Positions 8,401-17,100 of a stretch of 64,000 nucleotides of DNA are shown piece after piece. The position numbers were made by a program, and so were the translations under genes. Below the pieces are notes generated by a model. It saw only the letters and a program-made list of their open reading frames with translations, searched no databases and was not told the origin of the DNA. This DNA comes from Candidatus Melainabacteria bacterium (GTDB lineage: Bacteria > Cyanobacteriota > Vampirovibrionia > Obscuribacterales > Obscuribacteraceae): assembly GCA_003151275.1 (NCBI GenBank), contig PLXC01000171.1:65039-129038 (forward strand). Direction: 5' to 3'. The number at the start of each line of letters is the position of its first letter. Positions within the stretch are counted from its first letter, which is position 1.

Positions 8401-10205
8401 GAATTCGGAACTCCAGTCGGATGGCTTGATGGAATTGGACCTGAATTTGATGGACCGATCGGATTGGGCGAAAGGGCACCTGAGACTGCCGGTCCAGGGG
8501 GATTAGCTAATTGGCCAACCGTCGAACTTTTCACCGGTGTTTCGCGAAGACCGGGCGGAATCACGTGCTGTCCGGTCGGCGGATTCGACGGTAAAGATGA
8601 CGCCAAAGCCGCTGATAATGGCGAAACGGGCTGACCTGGTGCTGTGGCAGATGAAACGGAGGACGGGGGTGGTGCAGGCATCGCCGTCAGCGCAGACATC
8701 GATGATCTAGGGTCGGCTTGTCGGGGCTGAAAGTTGTGTCCAGTCAGAAGTGGTTGTGACGAGGGCCGCGAAGGTGCTGACTTCTCGTCGAATTCTCTGG
8801 TGTCTGTGTCTTGCGATTGATCGCCAACAGGTCTTGAAGGTGGTATCGAGGATGGTATTGAATGAGCGCCTGTTGGTTGTCGCAAATCGCTAGCCCGCTT
8901 GGGCACCATCGGAACCGCCTGCAGTCCAGTGTGCGCTTTTTGTTGATCCTCATCGGTGGCCGGCTCCAGATCCTTGGGCTGGCTAGTGGCACGCCCACCG
9001 AACATCGGCGGAAGTGATACTTGGCTAGAGCTCGGGTTGGTGCGCACTGATTTTTGCGGTTCTGCTCCTGGCAAGTTTTGCGGCGCAATTGGATTCCGGT
9101 TGGAATGTTCGAGCTCTGGCGAGCTTGGTTTTCGAAATGTTCTCTCGGTATATATTTCAGTCTGTTCTTCATTGGCGTGAGCTGCTGGCGGCTGTGCTGC
9201 GCTCATTCCTTGTTGCGTTGCAATGAGTCGTCGTATCTGCAAACCATCGCGAGGCGCAACCGGAATTTGTGATGTCACTTCAAATTGAGTTTTTCGTTCA
9301 AGTGGTTCTATTGATTGCTGATCGGAATTTGAAGGAGCCGATAACGACTGTTTGACGTCGTTTGCTGAAATTGGCGAAGATTCATGCTGCACCGCTGGTG
9401 GTGGCGTTGGCGCCGAGGGTGAGGCTGGTGGTGCTAACCCTTCTAGGACAAAGTAGTGCTGAGCGGGAGGCGTTGGACGTTGTGACTGGGCATGGGCAAT
9501 GTGATCGCCAGTGACAGTTGTTGCTGACGCGTCTGACGGAGCGCTCGGAATTTGCGCCACTTCAGGAGGTGGACCCCAGTTAGAGGAAGTAGGCGCCTGA
9601 CCTTGGTGAGGTTGTCCTTGTTGCTGATGTGGTATGCCCGTGGCTGTCGGCTGATTTGTGGTCGCTGGCGCCGGTTCGGACTGCCGCTGCGATTGGTCAG
9701 AGTGCGGCACGGTTGAAGAAACGCCAGGCGTCTGCGCGATTACAGAACCGGGTGGCAGCGAGGACCTGATTTGCTGTGATGGACCCGGTTGTTGGTGAAG
9801 GTGAGCGCCTTGCCCCTGGGCTTGCGGCCAAAATGTCTGACCTCCATGTGACGGAGAAACCGGCAATGGTGGCAGATCGGGCAATTTTGGTGAATTTTCC
9901 TGGACTTGACTGTAATCCGAAGCCATCTCTGCTAAAGCTTCGCTGAGATGTTCAATGAGCTCATCTTTGGTTTTAGGCGCGGGAATTGCAGTCGTGTAAG
10001 AATTGTGCCAGGCCGCATCTGTTACACCGGCATGGCCTTCGCGTCTTAGACCTGTTTCGGCAACTGTTTCCGCTTTTAAAACAGGATGATCGGTCGCACC
10101 AGCATGATTGCCACTTTGTACTGGCAATTCCTGCTTTCTGACATCGGACTCAGCCCCCTGTGCTTGTTCTTGCTGATCCGATGTCGCGGAGTCGTCCACC
10201 GACAT
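5406..10205 (-). CDS. giant proline-rich repeat / TPR membrane protein
   Basis: 1599 residues in three parts. Residues 1 to about 1040 are disordered, rich in Pro, Ser, Gln and Asn. Within this, about residues 590-825 are 15 or so imperfect units of 14-15 residues built on NPLGPPINSAPQPSA; the DNA repeats lie at 7725-8440. One transmembrane helix follows at about 1048-1070. Residues about 1085-1570 are a run of at least 12 TPR units (YNDGNYDRAVNYFNEAI and similar). Start supported by AGGGTGAAGG before the ATG. With a single helix, the disordered arm and the TPR scaffold are on opposite sides of a membrane; lacking a signal peptide, the long N-terminal part is probably cytoplasmic. Likely a scaffold; partner unknown. 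Repeat copy number is expected to vary between strains. Confidence 0.85.
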   Translation of the reverse strand: MSVDDSATSDQQEQAQGAESDVRKQELPVQSGNHAGATDHPVLKAETVAETGLRREGHAGVTDAAWHNSYTTAIPAPKTKDELIEHLSEALAEMASDYSQVQENSPKLPDLPPLPVSPSHGGQTFWPQAQGQGAHLHQQPGPSQQIRSSLPPGSVIAQTPGVSSTVPHSDQSQRQSEPAPATTNQPTATGIPHQQQGQPHQGQAPTSSNWGPPPEVAQIPSAPSDASATTVTGDHIAHAQSQRPTPPAQHYFVLEGLAPPASPSAPTPPPAVQHESSPISANDVKQSLSAPSNSDQQSIEPLERKTQFEVTSQIPVAPRDGLQIRRLIATQQGMSAAQPPAAHANEEQTEIYTERTFRKPSSPELEHSNRNPIAPQNLPGAEPQKSVRTNPSSSQVSLPPMFGGRATSQPKDLEPATDEDQQKAHTGLQAVPMVPKRASDLRQPTGAHSIPSSIPPSRPVGDQSQDTDTREFDEKSAPSRPSSQPLLTGHNFQPRQADPRSSMSALTAMPAPPPSSVSSATAPGQPVSPLSAALASSLPSNPPTGQHVIPPGLRETPVKSSTVGQLANPPGPAVSGALSPNPIGPSNSGPIPSSHPTGVPNSGPVPAVNPLGAPSESRPGPPINSALQPSANPIGPPANSAPLPSSNPLGPAINSAPQPSANPIGPPINSAPQPAANPLGPPVNSAPQPSANPIGPPTNSAPLPPSNPLGPPINSAPQPSANPLGPINSAPTLSSNPLGPTNWAPQPSANPLGPPTNWAPQPAANPLGPINSAALPSSNPLGPTNWSTQPAANPLGPINSAPLPSSNPLGPASSRPFPSANPLVANNLGSTPSNGHVGAPSTKAPAGPHQPATTPPNAKPLPTAEITGPQIPLNTMPPNTPPSPQSVPIKATSSRSTYSDLREETGMVLPHSAPAPEPNQRISKEFGKSVPGVTPVSKPFETAVGRERREAKEKAVEALNKIQLPAKVVPKPEETERTQEREAKPRDFNPPKEQAPKTKKQTDPGRAARFANLLHDSPGTGTGASKSLRASQSGGALPGLLEWLRSRWRLVIVAALVILLVLCVSALIVMFGKSLFGPMMSPSQKAGEEAYNDGNYDRAVNYFNEAIKAEQKKPALYHDRARANLRLQEYANAVADYTSALNLDKNFASARLDRAAAYYYLGDYMKSIADYDELLKNDPNNIDAYFGRGLSYSKLHKFEPALMDLKKVVEINPKHPGAFEDIANAYLAQNMFNEAVEAYSRSIKNNPRDANAYYMRATTYKRLGRTAEALNDFSSAIDVAPGRYEFYNDRGFTQYENSKFKEAIADLSTALELNPNYEIARHNRTTACDRIITAVGRTAKTPEELGDLAYAYVNLENYSGALAAANRALLLNSQYRPAMNIRAAIELKQRRFDYALTDADNILKLKTDDKDALLTRARAYLHLGRYEKAIKDYDACVAENDNTSLFALRERALAHLLANEGALAATDAQQFLDINGWNNSLSGPTVLLSWLAKRQLQDLDGANAVLSQAETHLKASQWPYAVIKFLKRELTLAQLNSIAHNDRERTDVRIWSAYDHVLNGLRDEARADFNWVKRSGYQDNDDYLLATEQIRSDDSGGGR

Positions 10206-10781
10206 ACCTTCACCCTACGACATCAATATCTTGCCTTATACCCACTAATAGCTACCATTCTCGGGCATTTTGACCACACCGCAACAAGTTTCTTTTCCAA
10301 TCGAAACCTGCAATATATTCGTTCCTGGATCTGCATCTTATTATCGCCCAATGTTAAGTCAGCTGCGCTATCGACTACCTTCGCCCCAAGGGCTGCTTGT
10401 CATCCCCGTTCTCAAGTGATAGCGTGGCTTGTCAATTTGTGCCGATTTGGTCAGGGTGGGGCTATCCCATCGATCAACAGACGATGCTCGTTGTTTTCTT
10501 GCGATCACTCTTCCGCGGCCGCCCTAACTATTCAAGATTTCTTTATGGATTTTGAGAGTGTAAGAGCAGTAGGTTCTGGATGCTCTTTCTCCCTATATTT
10601 TTCTTCGGAACCCATAACCTCTCCACCTCAAGCTCAAACGCTTCAGTCAATCTCGCTCAACTTTCGAGTTTTATCTTGAGAGCCGAATTTCGACTGCGCA
10701 CTGCATTTGGTGGCTTGGTTTTGCTTCCGTCCCTCACAAATCCAACTCAAAACGCATTTGAGTTACTCCTGGAGTTCAATT
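10206..10781. other. divergent regulatory region upstream of htpX and the TPR gene
   Basis: 576 bases between divergent starts. Frames here are short and lack coding character. The only clear structure is the palindrome at 10744-10764 next to the htpX ribosome site. Confidence 0.5.
10744..10764. promoter_or_regulatory. palindrome before htpX (possible operator or leader hairpin)
   Basis: Perfect 8-base arms AACTCAAA and TTTGAGTT around ACGCA, ending 7 bases before the GGAG ribosome site of htpX. The position suits a repressor site or a small RNA hairpin that affects translation. htpX genes are often stress-controlled; the regulator is not identifiable here. Confidence 0.4.
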
Positions 10782-11837
10782 ATGAGACACACAGTTCTCA
10801 ATATCGACGATCAGAAACCTGCCGCTATCCGTCGGCGCATGATCGAAGCTTGGCTGAAGACGTTGATTGGTTACCTCGGAATGGGCGCGCTCATTCTCGG
10901 TGCCTTCAAACTCTTCGGCTCCACCTATCACTTCCAGCTCGGCTTCGGCTTGCTCTGGATTTTCCTGCCCGTGGTCATGTGGTGGTTCAGCGCCAAGGTG
11001 GCGTTGATGATGACCAAGTCTGTTCCCGCCGACCCCACCAATCCCGAGCACAAGCGCTTGATCGACATCGTTCATCGCGTGTGGCTGAAGAGCGGCTTGA
11101 AGTTCGAGCCCCCTGTCTTCATCTCGGACAACCCGCTGCCCAACGCCTTCGCCACCGGCCCCATCCACCGCAAGGCTGTTGTCGCTGCCACCAAAGGACT
11201 TTTCCTTATCGGTCTCAACGATGATGAAATCGAAGCCGTCTTCGCTCACGAGCTTGGCCACGTCAAAAACTACGACGTTGGTATCAACTCGATGTTGGCG
11301 ATGATGTCGTCGATCTTCTTCCTGATCACCGACGCCGGCGTGCGCCTGGTGCTTGGTTCGCTGCGCATTTTCCGCCGCACGTTCGGCATCAAGGAGAACA
11401 CGAACAAGGACCGTGGCTTCTTCATCACGCTGTCCGGTATCCTCATGAACGTGGCGATGTACGTCGTGTTCTGGTTCACCGGTCAGCTGACGAAGATCAT
11501 CCAGATGTTCGTCGTTCGTTCGCGCGAATCTGGTGCTGACGCAACCGGCGCTTGGATGACCCAGAACCCCTGCGCACTGGCAACCGCTCTCGAGAAGCTC
11601 GTCGCTTACGTCGAGAAGAACCGTCCGCAAGGTCAGGACAAGGAGCTGCTCCGCGCCCTCCGTCCGATCATGACCATCGACCCGTTGTACGACGCAGTCA
11701 ACCCGGATCCGAAGCCCACTTCGCTCTGGCAGAGACTGCAGCACTTCTGGAAGTGGCTGATGCTCTCGCACCCCACGGTTCCCGATCGCGTTCATCAGCT
11801 CGAGCGCATGAACGGCGGCGTCTGCCCTCGTCCCTGA
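10782..11837 (+). CDS. htpX: M48 family membrane zinc metalloprotease HtpX
   Basis: 351 residues. HtpX degrades damaged or misfolded membrane proteins from the inner membrane. Seen: N-terminal membrane helices about residues 27-45 and 55-80, the zinc site HELGH in VFAHELGH about residue 153, two further hydrophobic segments about 170-195 and 215-240, and the downstream ESGADATGA region supplying the third zinc ligand. The start at ATG 10782 is chosen because GGAG lies 7 bases upstream; the frame is open further upstream but the extension looks non-coding. Codons are strongly GC-ending, unlike the preceding TPR gene. Followed after 25 bases by a hypothetical gene, probably in the same transcript. 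Confidence 0.93.
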   Translation: MRHTVLNIDDQKPAAIRRRMIEAWLKTLIGYLGMGALILGAFKLFGSTYHFQLGFGLLWIFLPVVMWWFSAKVALMMTKSVPADPTNPEHKRLIDIVHRVWLKSGLKFEPPVFISDNPLPNAFATGPIHRKAVVAATKGLFLIGLNDDEIEAVFAHELGHVKNYDVGINSMLAMMSSIFFLITDAGVRLVLGSLRIFRRTFGIKENTNKDRGFFITLSGILMNVAMYVVFWFTGQLTKIIQMFVVRSRESGADATGAWMTQNPCALATALEKLVAYVEKNRPQGQDKELLRALRPIMTIDPLYDAVNPDPKPTSLWQRLQHFWKWLMLSHPTVPDRVHQLERMNGGVCPRP

Positions 11838-11862
11838 TCCTGTTTTTCTCAAAGGAGGAAAC

Positions 11863-12402
11863 ATGACTCTACCCAGAGCATTGCACGGGCCAAAGGCTCG
11901 TAAAGACCTCATCGATGCGCTCAAGCGTATCGCCGAGGAAAAGCTGGCCGAATATAGGCATTTGCCTCATTTTTGCCAGTCATGGCAATCGATCCTCGTG
12001 GAAGTCGCACCTCTGGCTCAGTTTGCTGGAATAGCGGCTGAAGCTAAACCTACGACCAACGAAGAAATTATTTCCGCTTTGTTCGAACCGCAAGCAATCG
12101 AGCTGATCCGCTCCAAGTGCAAGAGTGCATATTGGTTCTGGTATCTGCTATCGAAGTTGGAGACAAACACGATTCGCATCAACGTTTCCGCGATCGCTCG
12201 AGCACATGCTCGCGCCAAGGACTCGATGCGCGAGAATCGTTACGGATTCAACTTTGTCGAGGCGTCGCCGCTTCCCTGGCAACTGAAGGGCTATCCACCT
12301 GGGTTCGTTCTCGAGATGTGGCATAAGGGCAGAATTCTTTGTGTCACAAACGGTTCAGCTGAATTCACCGTCATCCTCAACCCCTTGTTGGTTGACGACT
12401 AG
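11863..12402 (+). CDS. hypothetical protein downstream of htpX
   Basis: 179 residues, soluble, no signal peptide or membrane helix. The N-terminal half is helical and charged; the C-terminus (about 130-175) has a strand pattern with VLEMWHKGRILCVTNG. A near-perfect AAAGGAGG sits 5 bases before the ATG. 25 bases separate it from htpX and a terminator follows at 12458, so the two likely form one transcript. Family not recognised. Confidence 0.75.
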   Translation: MTLPRALHGPKARKDLIDALKRIAEEKLAEYRHLPHFCQSWQSILVEVAPLAQFAGIAAEAKPTTNEEIISALFEPQAIELIRSKCKSAYWFWYLLSKLETNTIRINVSAIARAHARAKDSMRENRYGFNFVEASPLPWQLKGYPPGFVLEMWHKGRILCVTNGSAEFTVILNPLLVDD

Positions 12403-12457
12403 AAGGTTCGGCTTTGTCGGTTTTGTTTGTCACCACATTTGGTGGCAAGCTTAGGTG

Positions 12458-12516
12458 GGCGGTCAGCGTTGCGGGGTTGAACCCGTGATTCTGACCGCCT
12501 TTCCTTTCTTTTTTTG
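12458..12516 (+). terminator. rho-independent terminator of the htpX transcript
   Basis: GGCGGTCAG (12458-12466) pairs exactly with CTGACCGCC (12491-12499), followed by a T-rich run (TTTCCTTTCTTTTTTT). It lies 56 bases after the hypothetical gene. Confidence 0.8.
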
Positions 12517-12703
12517 CCTTTTTTATTTCGATATCCTATGGCATATCGTAGGTTTATTTTCGTTTGACGATCAATGATTTGTTTGATAGATACTGCAAAG
12601 AGACGCCACGGCTTTCGAAGCCATCCTGGCAGATCGAGACCTGAAGGTTTTGGCTGGCAATTAAGTGCTGTGATGTTGTAGCGGGCGCGCTCCAGAATGA
12701 AGT

Positions 12704-13966
12704 TTAAACTTGAACAAAGGGGCTTGAGCCCTCCGAAAAGTCTGGGAACACTTTTGCAATTGTCGTCTTTGCCACCCCCAATTGATTGTTCATAAGCGCG
12801 GCAAGAACGGCGCGGAAATCTGTGCTCGTGGGCAAATCGCGTGCTTCGTGCAGCGCTTCGGTATTGAGGCCGCCCCATCTTGCGTATACTTTGCCACCAG
12901 GAATCTCGCCACCCAAAATCCACATCACATTGCCGTGGCCATGGTCTGTACCAGTGTTGCCATTTTCTTTGGCCGTGCGACCAAACTCGGACATGACCAC
13001 GATTGTAGTGTCTTTGTACATCGGTCCAAGTCCCTGAATGAGGTCGGCTATACCTTGACCAAGAGGCGCCAGGTGATTGGCAAGTTGCCCTTTTCCTGTT
13101 CCTTCGTTGACGTGGGTATCAAAGCCACCGAAATCCAAAAATGCAACTTGAATTGATGGCGACTTGCGAAACAATTGAGCCAGTTGTTTTCCATAGGCTT
13201 TATTGTTGCCAGGAAGAGGAGCGCCACGATTGGCCATGACTTGTTCCCGATCCATCATCGCCCCTTGCTCATCAGGTTGGCTCAGGCTGTCATTAATTTC
13301 GTGATGGGCGGCCATTCCTTCATTAAACGCTTTGCCCAAGTCATCTGTGCGACCGGAATACAAATCCTGAAACACGCTTGCCACAACTGGTCGATCGAGA
13401 AGTGACTTATTGACCTGAACACCTTTGGAAATTGTGGCGATCGAAGCGGGTCCTGACATGATTCGCGGCAGAACAGGGCCGATGCTGATTGCATGCAATG
13501 ATGTTTTGCCCTTTATCGGTAACTCGCTTACGAGTCTATTGAGCCATCCCGTGCTCACTGAGTGCAGACCAGGGGTACCACTTTCCATGTTGTCTTGAGC
13601 ATCGAAATGCGAGCGTGATGGATTGGGAGAGCCGCTCGAGTGCACGAAGGCAAGCGTTTTGTTCTGCCAATAGGGCATCAAAGTATTGAGAGCTGGGTGC
13701 AAACCAAAATGACTATCTAGATCAAGCAAACCGTTTTCCGTTCCTGGTCGTGAGATCGCAATTCGTGGTCTCAAGTTGTAATAGAGAGAGTCTCCATATG
13801 GTGCGACGATGTTCAGCCCATCTGCGCCGCCACGAAGCATAATCACGATCAGCTTTTTATTAGAGCCATCTTCAATGCCATTGCTGAATGCCCAACCCGC
13901 TAACCCTGGTGCGAAGAGGGAAAGAGAGGACAGTGATGCTAGTTTGATAAATTCTCTGCGATTCAT
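12704..13966 (-). CDS. DUF1501 (sulfatase-like) exported protein
   Basis: 420 residues. DUF1501 proteins share the alkaline-phosphatase/sulfatase superfamily fold and nearly always lie beside DUF1800 genes, as here. Seen: N-terminus MNRREFIKLA plus a hydrophobic stretch and an alanine-rich end, a Tat-like signal; KKLIVIMLRGGADGLN at the domain start, FDTHVNEG near residue 280 and EFGRTAKENG near residue 325, all family marks. ATG 13966 is preferred over a TTG 9 bases upstream because AGGAG is 9 bases before the ATG. 12 bases after the DUF1800 gene, so one operon. Biochemical role of the family is not settled. Confidence 0.88.
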   Translation of the reverse strand: MNRREFIKLASLSSLSLFAPGLAGWAFSNGIEDGSNKKLIVIMLRGGADGLNIVAPYGDSLYYNLRPRIAISRPGTENGLLDLDSHFGLHPALNTLMPYWQNKTLAFVHSSGSPNPSRSHFDAQDNMESGTPGLHSVSTGWLNRLVSELPIKGKTSLHAISIGPVLPRIMSGPASIATISKGVQVNKSLLDRPVVASVFQDLYSGRTDDLGKAFNEGMAAHHEINDSLSQPDEQGAMMDREQVMANRGAPLPGNNKAYGKQLAQLFRKSPSIQVAFLDFGGFDTHVNEGTGKGQLANHLAPLGQGIADLIQGLGPMYKDTTIVVMSEFGRTAKENGNTGTDHGHGNVMWILGGEIPGGKVYARWGGLNTEALHEARDLPTSTDFRAVLAALMNNQLGVAKTTIAKVFPDFSEGSSPFVQV

Positions 13967-13978
13967 GATGATCAACTC

Positions 13979-15529
13979 CTAATAGTGCATGAATTCGGGA
14001 CTACCAAGCACAACGGCGGACTTCAAGGGCTCCGGTGCTTTGGCGACAACGGCTACAGTCTTCGGTGAAAACTTGCTACCGCTTATGGTGGCGCCAAGCT
14101 GACGATATTCTGGCGCCGTCGAAAGTAGAGAATGAACGTTGCCTGAACCGACAACGGTGGCGAAGTTGAGGCGATTGAGGAATCCATCAGGGTTTAGCCA
14201 TGCCTCTTTGGTGTTTTTGTAGCCGTCTGGTGTCAAGCAGCCGTAGAGCGGTTCTCCTTGCAGGCGCATAAATTGAGCAAGCACGTCAAATTTTTGCGGA
14301 TGGGCATCAGTCGCGCGCATTATCGAAACTGCGTATCTCAACGGAGTCTTATATTTCGCGCTCTGATATTTCGGATCCCAGAATTCATTGCTGTTGAATA
14401 ACTCACGCAGAACAGCTTTGATATCTCCATCGCTAGCTTTAAACCGAGCCGCCATTTTGTCGACTAAAGTTGCAGGCGGCGTATCGCAGACAAAATATTG
14501 AGCTAACTGATAGCCAATGTGGTGAGCCGTTGAGGGGTGTCGAGCCAGGACATCTAGTGCATCTTCAATCTCTTGTTCACCCTTACCCGCGACCCTGCGA
14601 CCTAAAAAGTCTTTTTCTCCGAAATCGTGTCGATTGGAGGCAAAATAAGCACCATAGGGACCTACCGGTTCAAGCCCTGGCCGTTGGGCTCGACCTGCTA
14701 TCCCTAAACCCGTCAGAATTTTTGCCAGCTCGATTACATCTTTCTGCGCATAACCACCATCCACGCCAAGCGTGTGCAGTTCCATCAACTCACGAGCATA
14801 ATTTTCGTTCAGTCCTTTGAAGCGACCGTTCGAGCCCCCGCTTTGTGGCGCCGTGTTCTGCCAGTTGTCTAGATAAAACAACATTGCTGGGTGATGACAG
14901 GTAGCGCCCAGCAGATCTCTGAATTTGCCCATGGCGAATGGACGAATTGCTTGATCTTCATACGGTCCAACCAGCACGTGATCAAGACCTTTGGTGATAC
15001 AAACGTTGAAGTGGTTAAACCAGAACTCGGTCATCACCTGTTCGAGTTGACGAGGACTTTCTACGTCTCTCGTCAACCTTTTATTTGTGTATTCGTCGTT
15101 CATTCTCTTGTAGAACTTACCTAAAACATTGATCTTCTTGGCCGCATCTGCCGCTGCCTCGGCACCCTGCGCATCTGTCGTTGCCGCAATTGCCGACTTG
15201 CGAACCTCTTTGTTTTCTTTCTTTATTGCCTGCAATTCTCGGACCTGATTCATCAGTTCTGCAGTTGATTGTTGCGCTGATGTGCTGTTTGCCACTACCG
15301 ATAAAACAGCAGGCGACTCAGGGATTGACGACGGATTGAGTTGTTGTTCGATGAAGGCTTTGACGCCCATCGCTTTCACCCGTTCGATATCACCGGGCGC
15401 AGGTCCGAAGGTCAGTCGATTTATTGCATGGAGAACTTTGTCATCTCCAGTGGCGCTGGTTTGCGCATACCCAGCAGCGGCTACGCCGAGGGTGGTTGCG
15501 AGTGCAACTAGGGAGTAGAAGCGTTTCAT
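13979..15529 (-). CDS. DUF1800 exported protein
   Basis: 516 residues with a signal peptide at 1-22 (MKRFYSLVALA, cut after GYA). DUF1800 marks are visible: HAINRLTFGPAPGDIERV near residue 32, the central EFWFNHFNV motif near 165, ENYARELMELHTLGVDGGY near 245 and the C-terminal region with LKSAVVLGSPEF. First gene of the DUF1800-DUF1501 operon. The pair is common in Planctomycetes, Acidobacteria and related environmental bacteria; an exported polymer- or sulfate-ester-related role is often suggested but unproven. Confidence 0.88.
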   Translation of the reverse strand: MKRFYSLVALATTLGVAAAGYAQTSATGDDKVLHAINRLTFGPAPGDIERVKAMGVKAFIEQQLNPSSIPESPAVLSVVANSTSAQQSTAELMNQVRELQAIKKENKEVRKSAIAATTDAQGAEAAADAAKKINVLGKFYKRMNDEYTNKRLTRDVESPRQLEQVMTEFWFNHFNVCITKGLDHVLVGPYEDQAIRPFAMGKFRDLLGATCHHPAMLFYLDNWQNTAPQSGGSNGRFKGLNENYARELMELHTLGVDGGYAQKDVIELAKILTGLGIAGRAQRPGLEPVGPYGAYFASNRHDFGEKDFLGRRVAGKGEQEIEDALDVLARHPSTAHHIGYQLAQYFVCDTPPATLVDKMAARFKASDGDIKAVLRELFNSNEFWDPKYQSAKYKTPLRYAVSIMRATDAHPQKFDVLAQFMRLQGEPLYGCLTPDGYKNTKEAWLNPDGFLNRLNFATVVGSGNVHSLLSTAPEYRQLGATISGSKFSPKTVAVVAKAPEPLKSAVVLGSPEFMHY

Positions 15530-15798
15530 TTAGTCGTCTCCACAAAAGCGGTTATATATTTACCTACGGCAGTTGTGCCAAATAAGTTCAATGTTTTGGC
15601 AATAAATTTTCTAAATTCTTGAAATTTGTCTAGAATTCCAGCCAGGCTTGAAATTTTTGAAGAATGAAATTAGTTGGCTCTGTTTTCGGGATCCAAATCC
15701 AACTGAAAGAGCATATTCTGATCTTGTCTTCCATTGCCGTTTGGTGCTGCCGTAAAACTGTGGTACTAGACAACTCCCGTGCGTTCAAGCGCTCAAAG

Positions 15799-16089
15799 CT
15801 AGAACCAGGGATGGCGACCGCGCACGTACGTATCGTTGAAGCGTTGCTTGTCCATACTGAAGTAAATGAAAGTTTCAGCAAATCCAACTATTGCTACTAA
15901 GGCTGCGATGAATGGCAGGTGACAAATAATGGCGGCAAGACTAATCAGCGCCATGATGATGCCTTCGGTTTTATAGCCGAGAACAAACTTATGCGCCCCA
16001 ACGAAGCCGAAAAACAGACCCGCTATGCAGGCCACCTTCTTCTTATCGGAAAAATCAAAGTTTGTCAGTTCGTCCATCAGGTTCACCAT
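15799..16089 (-). CDS. TM2 domain membrane protein
   Basis: 96 residues. TM2 domain: KKKVACIAGLFFGFVGAHKF with the typical GxxGAHKFxLG turn, then a second helix (IIMALISLAAIICHL) and a third hydrophobic stretch. The family usually has a DRF motif after the helix pair; here the region reads MDKQRFND. Ends at 15799; an internal ATG four codons in is an equally good start. It begins 15 bases after the dehydrogenase gene and may be cotranscribed with it. Function of TM2 proteins in bacteria is unknown. Confidence 0.8.
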   Translation of the reverse strand: MVNLMDELTNFDFSDKKKVACIAGLFFGFVGAHKFVLGYKTEGIIMALISLAAIICHLPFIAALVAIVGFAETFIYFSMDKQRFNDTYVRGRHPWF

Positions 16090-16104
16090 ACTAGGTAGAC
16101 AGGG

Positions 16105-17100
16105 TTATTGTACCCGCTCGGAGCAGTCCTTCGCCTGCAACTGCTTGAGAATTTGCTCGTCGATCTCGACTTCCCCCTTTTGTAAACGCCTTTCAATTTC
16201 CAATTCCATGTCATAACCTGGAATGCGGATCGCCAGTCCGGGTAGTGCTTTCCCTGATTTCACTTTGGTTATGAGGTCTGACGAGCGGCGCTTGAATTCT
16301 GCTAAGTCCAGCAAAAGAGTGGGGCTGACAGCCATGAAAGTTGAGCCCCAGTCACCTTCGTCGAAGATATAAGAGGCACCAGACATGACACCAGCTAGCA
16401 GTTCCACGACCATGGCCATGCCTGAACCCTTGTAAGACCTGTCGAAGGGGAGGATGGCTCCCTTCATCGCGGCCTCGGGATCAGTAGTTGGCTGTCCGTT
16501 TGAGTCTATGGCCACATCTCCCGGAATTGGCTTCTTAAGCTCTTTTGCCTGAACCAAACCGAACCATGTTATAGCCGAGGCAGCCATATCAAAAACAATC
16601 GGGTGATCTTCCGTTGGAAAGCCAAAGGCGATCGGATTGGTGCCGTATGTCGCGTCGATGCCGGGGAAATGTGATACCGCACGCGGTGAATTAGTAGCGA
16701 TAATGCCGATCAGATCGTTTCGGGCAATCTTGCGGGCGAAGAAGCCGAACGCCCCTGTGCTTGACGAGTAGTTTCGCATCGAGACGATGCCAAAACCATT
16801 TTTCGCTGCAATCTCAATCAGTTTGTCCGTGGCTAGTTGAGCCGCTAGTATGCCGATGTTGCCGCCGGCATCTACAACCGCAGACAGCGGGGTCTCTTTG
16901 ATCACCTTTGCTGCGTACTGAGGCTTGGTGTCTTGGAGAGGCGCAGAACCAATCAACTTCAGGACGCCTTGAGTATTCTTATCAGAAAGCTCCGCGTACA
17001 AGAGCACTTCAGCTATTCTGCTAGCCTCAACGGCAGTGTAAAAGCCATTTGAGATCAGCTTTTCCACGAGTTTGCGAAGTTCCTCGATTTTGACTTTCAT
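16105..17100 (-). CDS. malate/L-lactate dehydrogenase family oxidoreductase (Ldh_2)
   Basis: 331 residues, an NAD(P)-dependent 2-hydroxyacid dehydrogenase of the MdhII/YlbC/ureidoglycolate dehydrogenase family, distinct from classical LDH. Seen: the N-terminal helical region, GFGIVSMRNYSSSTGAFGFFA (position of the family SxHxG motif, here with Asn-Tyr replacing the usual His), TNSPRAVSHFPG, YGTNPIAFGFP and the C-terminal IPGYDMELE. Substrate cannot be assigned. The family His is usually part of the NHfG-type motif; the NYS variant could change activity. Confidence 0.82.
   Translation of the reverse strand: MKVKIEELRKLVEKLISNGFYTAVEASRIAEVLLYAELSDKNTQGVLKLIGSAPLQDTKPQYAAKVIKETPLSAVVDAGGNIGILAAQLATDKLIEIAAKNGFGIVSMRNYSSSTGAFGFFARKIARNDLIGIIATNSPRAVSHFPGIDATYGTNPIAFGFPTEDHPIVFDMAASAITWFGLVQAKELKKPIPGDVAIDSNGQPTTDPEAAMKGAILPFDRSYKGSGMAMVVELLAGVMSGASYIFDEGDWGSTFMAVSPTLLLDLAEFKRRSSDLITKVKSGKALPGLAIRIPGYDMELEIERRLQKGEVEIDEQILKQLQAKDCSERVQ

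Noticed and set aside
7730..8634. Two long plus-strand frames of 217 and 282 codons with regular repeats
   Set aside because: They are the antisense readings of the NPLGPP repeat region of the giant TPR protein; the repeats are coding and not a CRISPR array, because units adjoin without spacers.
10086..11224. Plus-strand frames of 197 and 214 codons before and inside htpX
   Set aside because: No coding character, and they overlap the well-supported TPR and htpX genes in other frames.
10776..11924. 382-codon minus-strand frame
   Set aside because: Antisense shadow of htpX, which has HELGH and a ribosome site.
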